A stretch of DNA of 64,000 nt from NCBI GenBank assembly GCA_015075645.1, contig JABTUF010000002.1:677205-741204 (forward strand), read 5' to 3'. Below the pieces are notes generated by a model. The model had not been told where the DNA came from and searched no databases. It saw only the letters and a program-made list of their open reading frames with translations. Of the stretch, positions 52,045 through 62,494 are shown one piece after another (position 1 is the first letter of the stretch; each line of letters starts with the position of its first letter). This DNA comes from Burkholderiales bacterium (GTDB lineage: Bacteria > Pseudomonadota > Gammaproteobacteria > Burkholderiales > Casimicrobiaceae). The translations under genes were made by a program, and so were the position numbers.

Positions 52045-54129
52045 TCAGAACCTCGCATTCAGGCCGAGCGCCGCGCCGCGGCCCGGTGCCTGGATCTCCT
52101 GGCCGGACACGCCTTCGGTGAGGTGTTCGTGGTAGCCCTTGTCGAGCAGGTTGGTGAGACGGAGGTCGACCCTCGCGTCGGAGAGCACGCCGACCTGCCC
52201 GAATCGCCACCCCAGCACGGCGTCGAGCGTCGCGAAGCCGGACGTCGGATTCTCGGTGCCGGCCGAGAAACGTTCCGAGACGCGATCCTGCTTCGCCACC
52301 GCGCGCACCTGCGCGCGCCAGTGGAACCCGACTTCGGGCGATTGTCCGACGCCGATCCGGAACTCGGGCGGAGGCATCTGCGACAGCGGCTCGTCGTCCT
52401 GCCGGTTGTCGCCGCGCAGCCAGGTGAACGCGGCATCGACGACGACCGGTCCGATCGGCATCCTCGCACCGCCTTCGAAGCCCCAGATCTCCGCCTCGTC
52501 GACGTTGCCGGTCTCCTTGATCGGCAGGCCGCTTCCCGGATGCGTCGCGCCGGTGATGCGCCCGGCGATCAGGTTGTCGATGGTCGTGTAGAACGCGGCG
52601 ACCGCGAACTCGGCCGTGTAGGCGAGGCCCTTCACGCCCACCTCGAAGCTCGTCGAGCGCTCGGGTTCGAGCTGTGGATTGCCGACGTGGTAGTAGCCGT
52701 CGCCGCGCGCCGAGTCCTCGAAGCGCTCGCGCATGTCCGCGGCGCGGTAGGCCTGGCCGACGTTGCCGTAGAGGCCGAGCGTCGCGGAGAGCGGATGGAT
52801 CGCGCCGATCGACCACGACGGATTGCGGTCGGTGTGCCCGAGGCCCGTCGTGCGCGCGGCGGCCCCGGCCCCCTTCTGCGCCGCGTCGCCCTCGATCCGA
52901 TCGAAGCGCAGCCCCGCCACGATGCGGGTGCGCGCGATCTCGAACTCGTCCTGCACGAAAACGCCCGCGGACTCGATGCGCCCGTCCGAGAACGGGTCGT
53001 TGCGCACATGGTTGTCGAACGTGGGCGGGTTGTTGTTCATGGTTCGCTCGGGGTCGGCCTTCATGCGCCACAGGTCGGCGCCGACCGTCAGCAGGTGAGC
53101 GCCGATCGGCACCACGTAGCTCGCCCGCGCGCCGTCGGTCGAGAACGTCACGTCGGTGCTCACGTAGTCGCGCTGGAGCGTCGACGACCACGCGCGGACC
53201 TGACGGTAGACGTCCTGCCGGTAGGCGTCGACGGAAAGCCTGCCCGCGCCGATGTCCGCGTCGAGCCCTCCTTCGTAGAGTTCGCGCTTCTGCTCGGGCG
53301 AGTGGAGCGTCACGGTCCCGAGCGGCGGAGGAATGCCCGCCCCGCCGGGCTGTCCGCCGGTGCGCGCCGAGCCGGGATACCAGACGTCATGGTCCTGGTG
53401 CCGCTGCAGGTTGACCCGCACGCTGACGCGATCGGTGATGCCGTAGCGGTACTTGGCGAGCAGGGAATCGGTGCGAAAGCCGGTGTGCTCGACGCGCCCG
53501 TCCGGTGCGTCGTAGTCCTCGACATCGTTCGCCGCCGCGCCCACCACCAGCGCGTTGCGCTCGTTCGACGCGCTGACGATCGCCGCGCCGGCGAAGCCGC
53601 GATCGACGCTGCTCGCGGTACCCGCGATCCGGCCGCGCACGGCGGCTTCCTTCGTGAAGGTCGGGTCGGGCGTCAGCAGGTTGACCACGCCGCCCATCGC
53701 GCCGGTGCCGTAGAGCACCGAGGTAGGACCCTTCACGACCTCGATGCGCTCGAGGAGGCCCAGGTTCATGAACGACGCGATGGCGCCCGCGGGCTGGGCG
53801 GAATTGAGGCGAACGCCGTCGATCAGGATGACGACGCTCTCCTTCCGCAGGCCGCGCAGCACCGGATTCTGGCCCCACGCGCCGTCGCTCATGACCGCGA
53901 GCCCGGGTTCGCTCCGGAAGAGTGTGCCCGGGGTCTGCGTTCCGCTGCCGGTCGGCGGCGTCAGGACGCTCACCGCCTGCGGCGTGTCCTGGGCGTCCGC
54001 CGGGTAACCTTTCGCGGTGACGACGACCTCCTTCAGGGCCACGGGTTCCTCCGCGGCGATCAACGGGTCGGAGGTGAAGGCAGCGAGGCCGGCGACGAGG
54101 AGGATGCCGAGGGAGGCGATGCGGTTCAA
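52045..54129 (-). CDS. TonB-dependent outer-membrane receptor
   Basis: 694 residues. Signal peptide (M-N-R-I-A-S-L-G-I-L-L-V ending near A-A-E), then the TonB box-like E-V-V-V-T-A-K, plug domain with G-L-R-K-E-S-V-V-I-L-I-D-G-V-R, and a 22-strand beta barrel ending in aromatic F (A-L-G-L-N-A-R-F). Length and plug are like those of siderophore/haem/corrinoid receptors. It is the first gene of a coupled operon with ABC genes and nnrS. Confidence 0.9.
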   Translation of the reverse strand: MNRIASLGILLVAGLAAFTSDPLIAAEEPVALKEVVVTAKGYPADAQDTPQAVSVLTPPTGSGTQTPGTLFRSEPGLAVMSDGAWGQNPVLRGLRKESVVILIDGVRLNSAQPAGAIASFMNLGLLERIEVVKGPTSVLYGTGAMGGVVNLLTPDPTFTKEAAVRGRIAGTASSVDRGFAGAAIVSASNERNALVVGAAANDVEDYDAPDGRVEHTGFRTDSLLAKYRYGITDRVSVRVNLQRHQDHDVWYPGSARTGGQPGGAGIPPPLGTVTLHSPEQKRELYEGGLDADIGAGRLSVDAYRQDVYRQVRAWSSTLQRDYVSTDVTFSTDGARASYVVPIGAHLLTVGADLWRMKADPERTMNNNPPTFDNHVRNDPFSDGRIESAGVFVQDEFEIARTRIVAGLRFDRIEGDAAQKGAGAAARTTGLGHTDRNPSWSIGAIHPLSATLGLYGNVGQAYRAADMRERFEDSARGDGYYHVGNPQLEPERSTSFEVGVKGLAYTAEFAVAAFYTTIDNLIAGRITGATHPGSGLPIKETGNVDEAEIWGFEGGARMPIGPVVVDAAFTWLRGDNRQDDEPLSQMPPPEFRIGVGQSPEVGFHWRAQVRAVAKQDRVSERFSAGTENPTSGFATLDAVLGWRFGQVGVLSDARVDLRLTNLLDKGYHEHLTEGVSGQEIQAPGRGAALGLNARF

Positions 54130-54165
54130 GGTCAGGTTTCGGTCGGGAAGGTGTCTCCAAGGTTA

Positions 54166-54190
54166 TTGCAAATAGGAATGATTCGCAATT
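54166..54190 (-). promoter_or_regulatory. Fur-box-like site before the TonB operon
   Basis: TTGCAAATAGGAATGATTCG continuing CAATT (54166-54190) has GCAAAT/ATTCGC arms around a GGAATGAT core resembling Fur boxes (GATAATGATAATCATTATC-type; 11 of 19 positions by my count). It lies 37-61 bp upstream of the receptor ATG in an AT-rich patch. It implies iron-dependent repression of all five genes. Confidence 0.6.
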
Positions 54191-54244
54191 AATTCAGATC
54201 AAGAAGAACGACCGGCGACGCGATGAGGAGCCGCGCACGAGAGG

Positions 54245-54687
54245 CGTCAGGCTTGAAGCCCGACCCACAGCCGGTGGCTCGATGCGAAAGGCGTTCGGCT
54301 GAAGCCGAACCCACATGCAAGAGGCGTCGGAGGTCTTGTGGGTCGGGCTTCAGCCCGACGCCTTTCGTGTCGACTCAGCGAACCCCGTCGGGCTGAAGCC
54401 CGACCCACGATCGACTTCGATGCACCGAACCCCGTCGGGCTGAAGCCCGACCCACGATCGACTTCGATGCACCGAACCCCGTCGGGCTGAAGCCCGACCC
54501 ACAGCCGGTGGCTCGACGCGAAAGACGTCGGGCTGAAGCCCGACCCACGATCGACTTCGATGCACCGAACCCCGTCGGGCTTGAAGCCCGACCCACAGCC
54601 GACGGCTCGACGCGAAAGGCGTTCGGCTGAAGCCGAACCCACATGCAAGAGGCGTCGGAGGCCTTGTGGGTCGGGCTTCAGCCCGAC
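54245..54687. repeat. Array of ten palindromic repeats (REP/BIME-like)
   Basis: Ten hairpin units of the type GTCGGGCTGAAGCCCGAC-CCAC start at 54245, 54293, 54338 (inverted), 54387, 54433, 54481, 54527, 54573, 54621 and 54666 (inverted). Spacers such as GATCGACTTCGATGCACCGA recur. Units 1-3 and 8-10 form near-identical blocks of about 140 bp, so the array grew by block duplication. Single copies occur beside the IS110 remnants. Reading frames inside it are repeat-derived. Confidence 0.88.
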
Positions 54688-54754
54688 GCCTGATGCACGA
54701 CACGCGACGAACCGCGGCGGAGCGCAGGCGCGCGCCGCTTCGGGTGGACCTCGA

Positions 54755-55747
54755 TCAGTTCGACGACGCGCCCGCGGCCTTGACGATCGGCACCCACTTC
54801 ACCAGGTCGTCGGAGATCCGCTTGCCGAACTGGTCGGGCGTCATCGGCGGTGCGAGGTCGAATCCGAGCGGACCGAGCTTGTCCTTCGCCGCCTGCGACG
54901 CGAAGATCCGGTTGAACTCGGTATTGAGCCTGGCGACGATGTCGGGCGGCGTCCCCGCGGGCGCGACGAAACCGAACCAGGTGTTCACCTCGTAGCCCTT
55001 GATGCCCTGCTCGTCCAGCGTCGGCACGTTGGGCAGGAGCGGCGAGCGCTCGAGGCTCGTCACGCCGAGCGGCTTCACCTGTCCGCCCTTGATCTGGCCG
55101 ATGACCGTCGGCGTGTTGAAGAAGCCCATGGTCACTTCACCCGCCATCACCGCCTGCACGCCCTGCGGCGAACCCTTGTACGGCACGTGGACGAGCCTGG
55201 TATCGGTCAACTGCGCGAACAGCACGCCCGACAGGTGGTGGCTCGTGCCGGCCCCGCCCGAGGAGAACGTGAGTTCGCCCGGCTTTGCCTTCGCGGCCGC
55301 CACGACGTCGAGCGGATTCGCCGCGGGGCTTCCCGGCGGCACGATCATCACGTTCGACACGCCGCCGACGAACCCGAGCGGCGCGAAGTCCTTGACCGAA
55401 TCGTAGCCCGGCTTCGCGTAGATCGCCTGGTTGAACACGAGCGTCCCCTGCGAAGCGAACGCGATCGTGTAGCCGTCCGGCGCCGAGCGCGCGAGTTCGG
55501 CCATCGCGATCGTGCCGCCCGCGCCCGGCTTGTTCTCGATGACGACCGGCTGGCCGATCGCCTTCGAGAGTTCCTGTCCGGCGTAACGCGACACGATGTC
55601 GGCCGTGCTCCCGGCCGCGAGCGGCACCAGGAGCTTGATCGGCTTCGTCGGGTAGCCCTGCGCGGCCGCGGCTCCCGCGGCGAGCGAACCGAGCAGGGCG
55701 ATCGCCGTGCGGAGCGCACGGCGTCGGGGCGAAGAGCGGACGGTCAT
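54755..55747 (-). CDS. Bug/TctC-family periplasmic binding protein
   Basis: 330 residues. The signal peptide ends in A-A-A-A-Q (about 29). Family signatures: Y-P-T-K-P-I-K-L-L-V-P, A-A-G-S-T-A-D-I-V-S-R, V-I-E-N-K-P-G-A-G-G and V-P-Y-K-G. Bug proteins are massively expanded in Bordetella and relatives and bind carboxylates; orphan copies like this lack adjacent TctAB. AGGAGG precedes the ATG. Confidence 0.92.
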   Translation of the reverse strand: MTVRSSPRRRALRTAIALLGSLAAGAAAAQGYPTKPIKLLVPLAAGSTADIVSRYAGQELSKAIGQPVVIENKPGAGGTIAMAELARSAPDGYTIAFASQGTLVFNQAIYAKPGYDSVKDFAPLGFVGGVSNVMIVPPGSPAANPLDVVAAAKAKPGELTFSSGGAGTSHHLSGVLFAQLTDTRLVHVPYKGSPQGVQAVMAGEVTMGFFNTPTVIGQIKGGQVKPLGVTSLERSPLLPNVPTLDEQGIKGYEVNTWFGFVAPAGTPPDIVARLNTEFNRIFASQAAKDKLGPLGFDLAPPMTPDQFGKRISDDLVKWVPIVKAAGASSN

Positions 55748-55868
55748 CGGATCCTCCTGTCGGCGGTGGCGCGAGACGATTGTACGTCCGGCCGCAACCA
55801 ACGGGGGGAACCCGGAGGGTCGGGCTCGCCGTCGTTCCCCGCGAGCCGGCCCCACCGTCACGGACCGG

Positions 55869-57389
<1,521 letters not shown>

Positions 57390-57447
57390 TCAGGTGGCAG
57401 ACGGGTCGCGCTTTACTCGGTGCGCGCAACGGGCATACTCCCCCCGG

Positions 57448-58338
57448 ATGCACACATTGGGAGCCACCGTCAGGGGCGTGGCCGCGAGCGCCGCGCTCGG
57501 CTTGAACGTCGTCGTCGGCTTCGCGCTGATGATGCCCTTCGCGCTCGTCAAGCTCGCAGTGCGCGGGGGGCCGGTACGCCGGACCTGCGATCGCGCGCTC
57601 AACGGGATCGCGACACGCTGGGTCGCGGTCAACGACGCCATCATGGCGGCGGTCGGCCGCACGCGCTGGGACGTCTCGGGCGCCGACGGCCTGTCGTCTC
57701 GCGGCTGGTACCTGGTGAGCCCCAACCATCGGTCGTGGACCGACATCCTCGTGCTGCAGAAGGTGTTCCGCGGCCGCATCCCGTTCCTCAAGTTCTTCCT
57801 CAAGTCCGAACTGATCTGGGTGCCGGTGATCGGGCTCGCGTGGTGGGCGCTCGACTTTCCGTTCCTCAAGCGCGGCGCGGGCGGCGGGAAGAGCGACATC
57901 GAAACCACCCGGCGCGCCTGCGAGAAGTTCCGGACGATCCCGACGTCGGTGATCAACTTCGTCGAGGGCACGCGCTTCACGCGCGCCAAGCACGCGGCGC
58001 AGCGCTCGCCCTACCGGCACCTGCTGAAGCCGAAGGCGGGCGGCATGGCGATCGCGCTCGCGACGATGGGCGAGGATTTCACCTCGCTCCTCGACGTGAC
58101 GATCGCCTATCCGCGCGGCACGCCGACGTTCTGGGATCTGCTGTGCGGCCGCATGGAGGAAGTGGTCGTGCGCGTCGACGAGCGACCGATTCCGCGCGAA
58201 CTCATCGGACGCGACCCCACCGGCGACCCGGAGTACCGCGCGGCAGTCGGGGCGTGGCTCGCCGCGATCTGGGAGGAGAAGGACCGCGCGCTCGACGCGC
58301 TGCTCGACGTCGGCGCTCGGCCGGTCGCGGCGGCCTGA
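57448..58338 (+). CDS. Acyltransferase, YihG/PlsC-like
   Basis: 296 residues. N-terminal transmembrane helix (~12-38), then the lysophospholipid acyltransferase motif N-H-R-S-W-T-D with H94 and D99, and the substrate motif F-V-E-G-T-R-F-T near 170. This arrangement (P-F-L-K-F-F-L-K-S-E-L) is that of the YihG/YcaJ-like 1-acylglycerol-3-phosphate acyltransferases. It probably acylates membrane lipid precursors. Confidence 0.86.
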   Translation: MHTLGATVRGVAASAALGLNVVVGFALMMPFALVKLAVRGGPVRRTCDRALNGIATRWVAVNDAIMAAVGRTRWDVSGADGLSSRGWYLVSPNHRSWTDILVLQKVFRGRIPFLKFFLKSELIWVPVIGLAWWALDFPFLKRGAGGGKSDIETTRRACEKFRTIPTSVINFVEGTRFTRAKHAAQRSPYRHLLKPKAGGMAIALATMGEDFTSLLDVTIAYPRGTPTFWDLLCGRMEEVVVRVDERPIPRELIGRDPTGDPEYRAAVGAWLAAIWEEKDRALDALLDVGARPVAAA

Positions 58339-58419
58339 GACACCGCGAAAGCGCTCCGCGTCCGGCCGGATGCATTCGCGGCCCCCGACCGAGAGGCTCG
58401 TCGCGGGCCGCGCGATGCG

Positions 58420-59355
58420 TCAGAGCGTTCGCGCGTGGTCCCGCAGGCAGCGCAGCGAGCGCTGCGGCGTGAACGACGCCACCGTGCAGCCGGGCGCCAC
58501 GATCCAGCGGCGGCGTCCTGCCTGCGCGAGCGCGTCGTCGATCTCGGCGCGCAGCTCGGGCAGCGGGCGCTCCTGGATGCGCGTCTCGTCGATCCCGCCC
58601 ATCAGGCACCGGTCGGTGCGAGCGCGCAACCCCGACAGCGACGGGTTGCCCTGCAGCCGATCGGACAGGCTGATGACCTCGCAGGGGTAGTCGAGCACGC
58701 GATCGAGGTCGAGCCCGACGCCGTGGACGTGCAGCACGCGTACCGAGCCCTCGGCCGCTTCGAGCAGGCGGAGGTCGAACGGGCGCTGGTACTCGCGGAA
58801 CACCGCGTCGCCGACGCCGCGCGGGGCGCCCTCGCGAATCGCGCTGTTGATCGACATGAAGAACCCGTCGGCGCCGGCGTCGCGCGCCGCCGCGACGTAG
58901 TCGCACAGCGTGTCGCAGACGGAGCCGATCATGTCGAGCGCGGCCTGGCGATGCTGCGGAATGTGCCGGCCCTCGGAGAAGCCGACGTTGCGCACGACCT
59001 GCTGGTAGGGATCGAACAGCGTGTCGAGGATCGGCCAGTCGGGCCCGAGCTCGCGACGCAGGCAGCGGATCGCCTGCAGTTGCCGCGCGAACGCCGGTTC
59101 GTCGAGCGAGAGCCGGCGGAAGCGCCGCATCCCGTCCGCGCTGTCGAGCCGTTCGAGCCCCGCGGGAACCGGATAGCGGTAGTCGTTCATCAGCTTCGCG
59201 ATGTCCCAGTCGTACTCGCGAAGGAATTTGACGTGCAGGTCCGCCGTGTCCTCGCCCGACAGATGGTCGGACAGGAAGTGCACCCACGCGGTGACCGGCG
59301 GACGATCGGGCTCGCGGCCCTCGACCGCGGCGAGGAAACGCTCGCGCCGGTTCAT
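58420..59355 (-). CDS. Uroporphyrinogen decarboxylase-like protein (URO-D superfamily)
   Basis: 311 residues. N-terminal M-N-R-R-E-R-F-L-A-A-V-E-G-R-E-P-D-R-P-P as in HemE/MtaA-type methyltransferase relatives; central D-G-F-F-M-S-I-N and C-terminal G-G-I-D-E near 270. HemE core residues for tetrapyrrole binding are not evident, so methyl-transfer or lyase chemistry is likelier than haem synthesis. It is coupled by ATGA to the Bug gene upstream. Confidence 0.72.
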   Translation of the reverse strand: MNRRERFLAAVEGREPDRPPVTAWVHFLSDHLSGEDTADLHVKFLREYDWDIAKLMNDYRYPVPAGLERLDSADGMRRFRRLSLDEPAFARQLQAIRCLRRELGPDWPILDTLFDPYQQVVRNVGFSEGRHIPQHRQAALDMIGSVCDTLCDYVAAARDAGADGFFMSINSAIREGAPRGVGDAVFREYQRPFDLRLLEAAEGSVRVLHVHGVGLDLDRVLDYPCEVISLSDRLQGNPSLSGLRARTDRCLMGGIDETRIQERPLPELRAEIDDALAQAGRRRWIVAPGCTVASFTPQRSLRCLRDHARTL

Positions 59356-60341
59356 TCCGGCTGGATCCCGGCACGCTTGATGAGCTCGCCCAGGCGATCG
59401 TGCTCGGACTTCATTAACTGCGCGAACGCCTCGGGCGAGGCGGACGGCGCGACCTGCATGCCCTGCTTGGCGAACGCCGCCTGCAGGTCCGGCATCGCGA
59501 GCGCCTTCACCATCTCGGCGTACAGGCGATCGACGATGGGCTTCGGCGTGCCCGCCGGCGCGGCGATGCCGATCCAGGTCGCGAACTGGAATCCCGGAAG
59601 ACCCTGCTCGGCGATCGTCGGCACATCGGGCAACAGCGCGACGCGTTGCGACCCGGTGGTGCCGAGCGCCCGCAGCTTCCCGGCCTGGATGTTCGGGAGC
59701 GGGGTCTGCACCAGGTCGATCATCATCTGGATGCGACCGCCGAGGAGGTCGCTCATCGCCGCGGACGCGCCCTTGTACGGCACGTGCGTGATGTCGATGT
59801 TGGCGCGCGACTTGAAGAGCTCGCCAGCGAGGTGCAGCGTGTTGCCGACGCCGGCCGAGCCGTAGTTGACCTTGCCCGGGTTCGCCTTCGCGTACGCGAT
59901 CAGCTCCTGCACGTTCTTCGCCGGAACCTCCGGGTTCACGACCAGGACCAGCGGCGACACGATCGCCACCGAGACCGGGGCGAAATCCTTGATCGGGTCG
60001 TAGGGCAGCTTCTTGTACAGCCACGCGTTCGACGCGTGCGTCGTCATGCCGACCAGCGCCAGCGTGTAGCCGTCCGGCGCGCTGCGGGCGACGTACTCGG
60101 TGCCGGTGATGCCCGACACGCCGGGCTTGTTCTCGACCACCACCGATTGCCCGAGTCCTTCGCTCATCTTCTGCGCCATCTGCCGCGCGACGAAGTCAGA
60201 CGACCCGCCCGCGGTGTAGGGCACGACCAGACGGATCGGCTTGGTGGGATAGGCCTGCGCGGCGGCCGGCGCCGACGGCAGCAACCCGGCACAGAACATC
60301 GCGGCCGCGCCCAGCGCGACGCAAGAACGAATCGGGGACAT
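59352..60341 (-). CDS. Bug/TctC-family periplasmic binding protein
   Basis: 329 residues. Signal peptide ends in A-P-A-A-A-Q-A. Family segments Y-P-T-K-P-I-R-L-V-V-P-Y, A-G-G-S-S-D-F-V-A-R, V-V-E-N-K-P-G-V-S-G and V-P-Y-K-G-A are all present. TGA overlaps the ATG of the URO-D-like gene, an unusual binding-protein/enzyme coupling that hints at a common substrate. Confidence 0.92.
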   Translation of the reverse strand: MSPIRSCVALGAAAMFCAGLLPSAPAAAQAYPTKPIRLVVPYTAGGSSDFVARQMAQKMSEGLGQSVVVENKPGVSGITGTEYVARSAPDGYTLALVGMTTHASNAWLYKKLPYDPIKDFAPVSVAIVSPLVLVVNPEVPAKNVQELIAYAKANPGKVNYGSAGVGNTLHLAGELFKSRANIDITHVPYKGASAAMSDLLGGRIQMMIDLVQTPLPNIQAGKLRALGTTGSQRVALLPDVPTIAEQGLPGFQFATWIGIAAPAGTPKPIVDRLYAEMVKALAMPDLQAAFAKQGMQVAPSASPEAFAQLMKSEHDRLGELIKRAGIQPE

Positions 60342-60472
60342 CGCACGCTCCTCGAAGGATGACTCGCCGAGTTTACTCTAGCACAGGCGAGCCGGTCGTC
60401 GCCCGTTCGCCGCGCCGAAACGCAGGTCACGCCGCCCGATGCGCGTTTCGCTTGATGCCCGTCAATCCTCGC

Positions 60473-61429
60473 TCAGCGCAGCGGCGTGTCGGCCGCGGTA
60501 CGGCGCAGCGCGGCTTCGTAGATCAGGATGGCGCCGGCGAGGTCGGCGGCGCCGTGGCCGGAGAACGCGAACAGCGTGCGTCCGGCGGGATCGCGCGGAC
60601 GCGGAATGCGCCCGGCCGCGATGTCGGCGAGATCCGCCTCGTACGGCCCACCGCTGACGAGCTGGCCCTCGCGCGCGAGTTCGACCGACTGCTCGCGTTC
60701 GTCGGTGATCACCCGCGCGAACGCGGCGAGCCCGTCGCGCCGCCAGCTGCGGCCGAGGTCCGCGGCCGCGACGAATGCGCCGTTCGCGAGCCAGTTCGCG
60801 TCGAGGAACGGACGCGCGAGGCCGTTGGGCACCGTGGTGACGACGAGGTCCTGGTCGGCGACCGCGTCGCGCGGTTCCTCGCTCGCCCGTGCCTCGATGC
60901 CCAGTGCGCGCAACCCGTCCGCGAAAGCGCGCGCCGCCTCGATCCGGCGGCCGACGACCGTCGCCAGGCGCAATCCCGGGAAGAGGTCGCGCAGCGCGTC
61001 GAAGTGGCTCGCCGCCTGCACGCCGCAGCCGACGAAACCGATGCGCTCGCTTTCGGGTCGCGCGTAGTGCCGCGCCGCCACCGCGCTCATCGCCGCGGTG
61101 CGTGCCGCGGTGAGCCGGTCGGCGGCGATGAGCGCCAGCGGACGGCCGCTGCGCCAGTCGTTCAGCACGATCACCGAGTTCACCGTGGGCCCGCCCCGCG
61201 AGCGCTCCGAAGGCACCACGTTCACCCACTTGCACGCGCTGTAGCGGCGCTCGAGATCGACCGCGGGCAACGAGAGCAGCAGTTCGCCCGGCGACGGCCG
61301 CAGGTGCGACTTCGGCGCCACCTGCACCCGGCCGTCCGCGAAACGCGCGAAGACGGCATGGATCGCTTCGCGCCAGTCGTGCGGTGTCAGGCCGAGTGCG
61401 TCGACATCGTGTTCGGAGAGCATCAGCAC
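60473..61429 (-). CDS. Ornithine cyclodeaminase/mu-crystallin family protein
   Basis: 318 residues from a GTG at 61429 with GGGGA six bases upstream; an ATG two codons later is possible. Rossmann G-F-V-G-C-G-V-Q-A near 127, substrate-loop K-S-H-L-R-P-S-P-G and A-D-R-L-T-A-A-R-T-A-A-M-S-A-V-A-A are typical. Members are ornithine cyclodeaminases, ketimine reductases or alanine dehydrogenases. It is divergent from an IclR gene. Confidence 0.84.
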   Translation of the reverse strand: MLMLSEHDVDALGLTPHDWREAIHAVFARFADGRVQVAPKSHLRPSPGELLLSLPAVDLERRYSACKWVNVVPSERSRGGPTVNSVIVLNDWRSGRPLALIAADRLTAARTAAMSAVAARHYARPESERIGFVGCGVQAASHFDALRDLFPGLRLATVVGRRIEAARAFADGLRALGIEARASEEPRDAVADQDLVVTTVPNGLARPFLDANWLANGAFVAAADLGRSWRRDGLAAFARVITDEREQSVELAREGQLVSGGPYEADLADIAAGRIPRPRDPAGRTLFAFSGHGAADLAGAILIYEAALRRTAADTPLR

Positions 61430-61588
61430 GGCGAATCCCCCGGTCCGCCACCCGGACCTCGGGCGCATTGTCGCGCACCGCGGACCCCGGCCGAGGGCCT
61501 CGCGCGGTTTTGCGGGCAAACACGAGGCGCGAAGGTCCGGTACCATGACGTTCGTGCGTGCGAACGCGCGCCCTCCTACGACCCGACG

Positions 61589-62494
61589 ATGCCCCCCGCC
61601 GCCTCCACCCGCAGAACGAGCCCGCGTCCCGCGCGGAGCCCGCGCGCGCGGCGCGCGCCTGTCGCTGCCGCCGAGCACAAGAACCACGCGATCTACTTCG
61701 TCCCCGGATTGCGCCGCGGTCTCCTCGTGCTCGAGACGCTCGCGAACGAGGGCCGCCCGATGAGCGTCGCCGAGATCGGCCGGCGGATCGGGCTCACGCG
61801 CTCCTCGATGTTCCGCCTCGCCTACACGCTGCAGCACATGGGCTTCGTCGAGGAGATCGCGGAGACGAAGATGCTGAAGCTCGGCGCCCGCGTGCTCAAC
61901 ATCGGCTACGCCTACCTCGCGTCGCAGACGCTGATCGAGATCGCGCGTCCCGAACTGGAGGCACTGCGCGACCGCACCAACGTCTCGTCTCACCTCGCGA
62001 TCCTCGACCGGCGCGAGATCCTCTACCTGTCGTGCATCCAGACGCGCTCCGGCTTCCTGTCGACGATGAACGTCGGCGCGCGGCTGCCGGCCTACGCAAC
62101 GCCGCTGGGCTGGCTCCTGCTCGTCGACCGCACGCCCGCGGAGATCGCCGCGCTCTTTCCGGAGCGCAGTCTTCCCGCGCTGACCGAGCAGACGCCGAGG
62201 AACGCGAAGGAGCTGGCGCAGCGGATCGCGCGCGCGCGCGCCGACGGGTACGCGATCAGCCACGGTGTCGTCGAACCGGGCGGCAGTTCGATCACCGCTC
62301 CGGTCCGCGACCGCAGCGGCCGTGTCGTCGCCGCCATCGACCTGTCGGCGCCCGATTCCGCCTTCGACCTCGCGCTGTTCGACACGCGCGACGTGCGCGA
62401 GGTGGTCGAGACCGCCGGGCGGATCTCCGCGCGCCTGGGTTTCCCGGCCCCCGGTGCGCCGTCAGTCGCGTCCCCCCGGCGCAGCGGACGCTGA
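61589..62494 (+). CDS. IclR-family regulator
   Basis: 301 residues. A Pro/Arg-rich leader of about 40 residues precedes the HTH (S-V-A-E-I-G-R-R-I-G-L-T-R-S-S-M-F-R, ~65-82) and the C-terminal IclR effector domain. It likely controls the divergent cyclodeaminase and perhaps the convergent flavin oxidoreductase. It overlaps the 3' end of the latter by 33 bp. Confidence 0.87.
   Translation: MPPAASTRRTSPRPARSPRARRAPVAAAEHKNHAIYFVPGLRRGLLVLETLANEGRPMSVAEIGRRIGLTRSSMFRLAYTLQHMGFVEEIAETKMLKLGARVLNIGYAYLASQTLIEIARPELEALRDRTNVSSHLAILDRREILYLSCIQTRSGFLSTMNVGARLPAYATPLGWLLLVDRTPAEIAALFPERSLPALTEQTPRNAKELAQRIARARADGYAISHGVVEPGGSSITAPVRDRSGRVVAAIDLSAPDSAFDLALFDTRDVREVVETAGRISARLGFPAPGAPSVASPRRSGR

Noticed and set aside
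54247..54648. Minus-strand frames of about 130 codons encoding G-S-G-F-S-P-T repeats
   Set aside because: The whole frame is made of the palindromic DNA repeat and all three frames are open for the same reason; there is no start signal and no conserved protein feature.
54245..54687. Repeat array considered as CRISPR
   Set aside because: Units are self-palindromic, spacers are shared rather than unique, two units are inverted, and there are no cas genes nearby.
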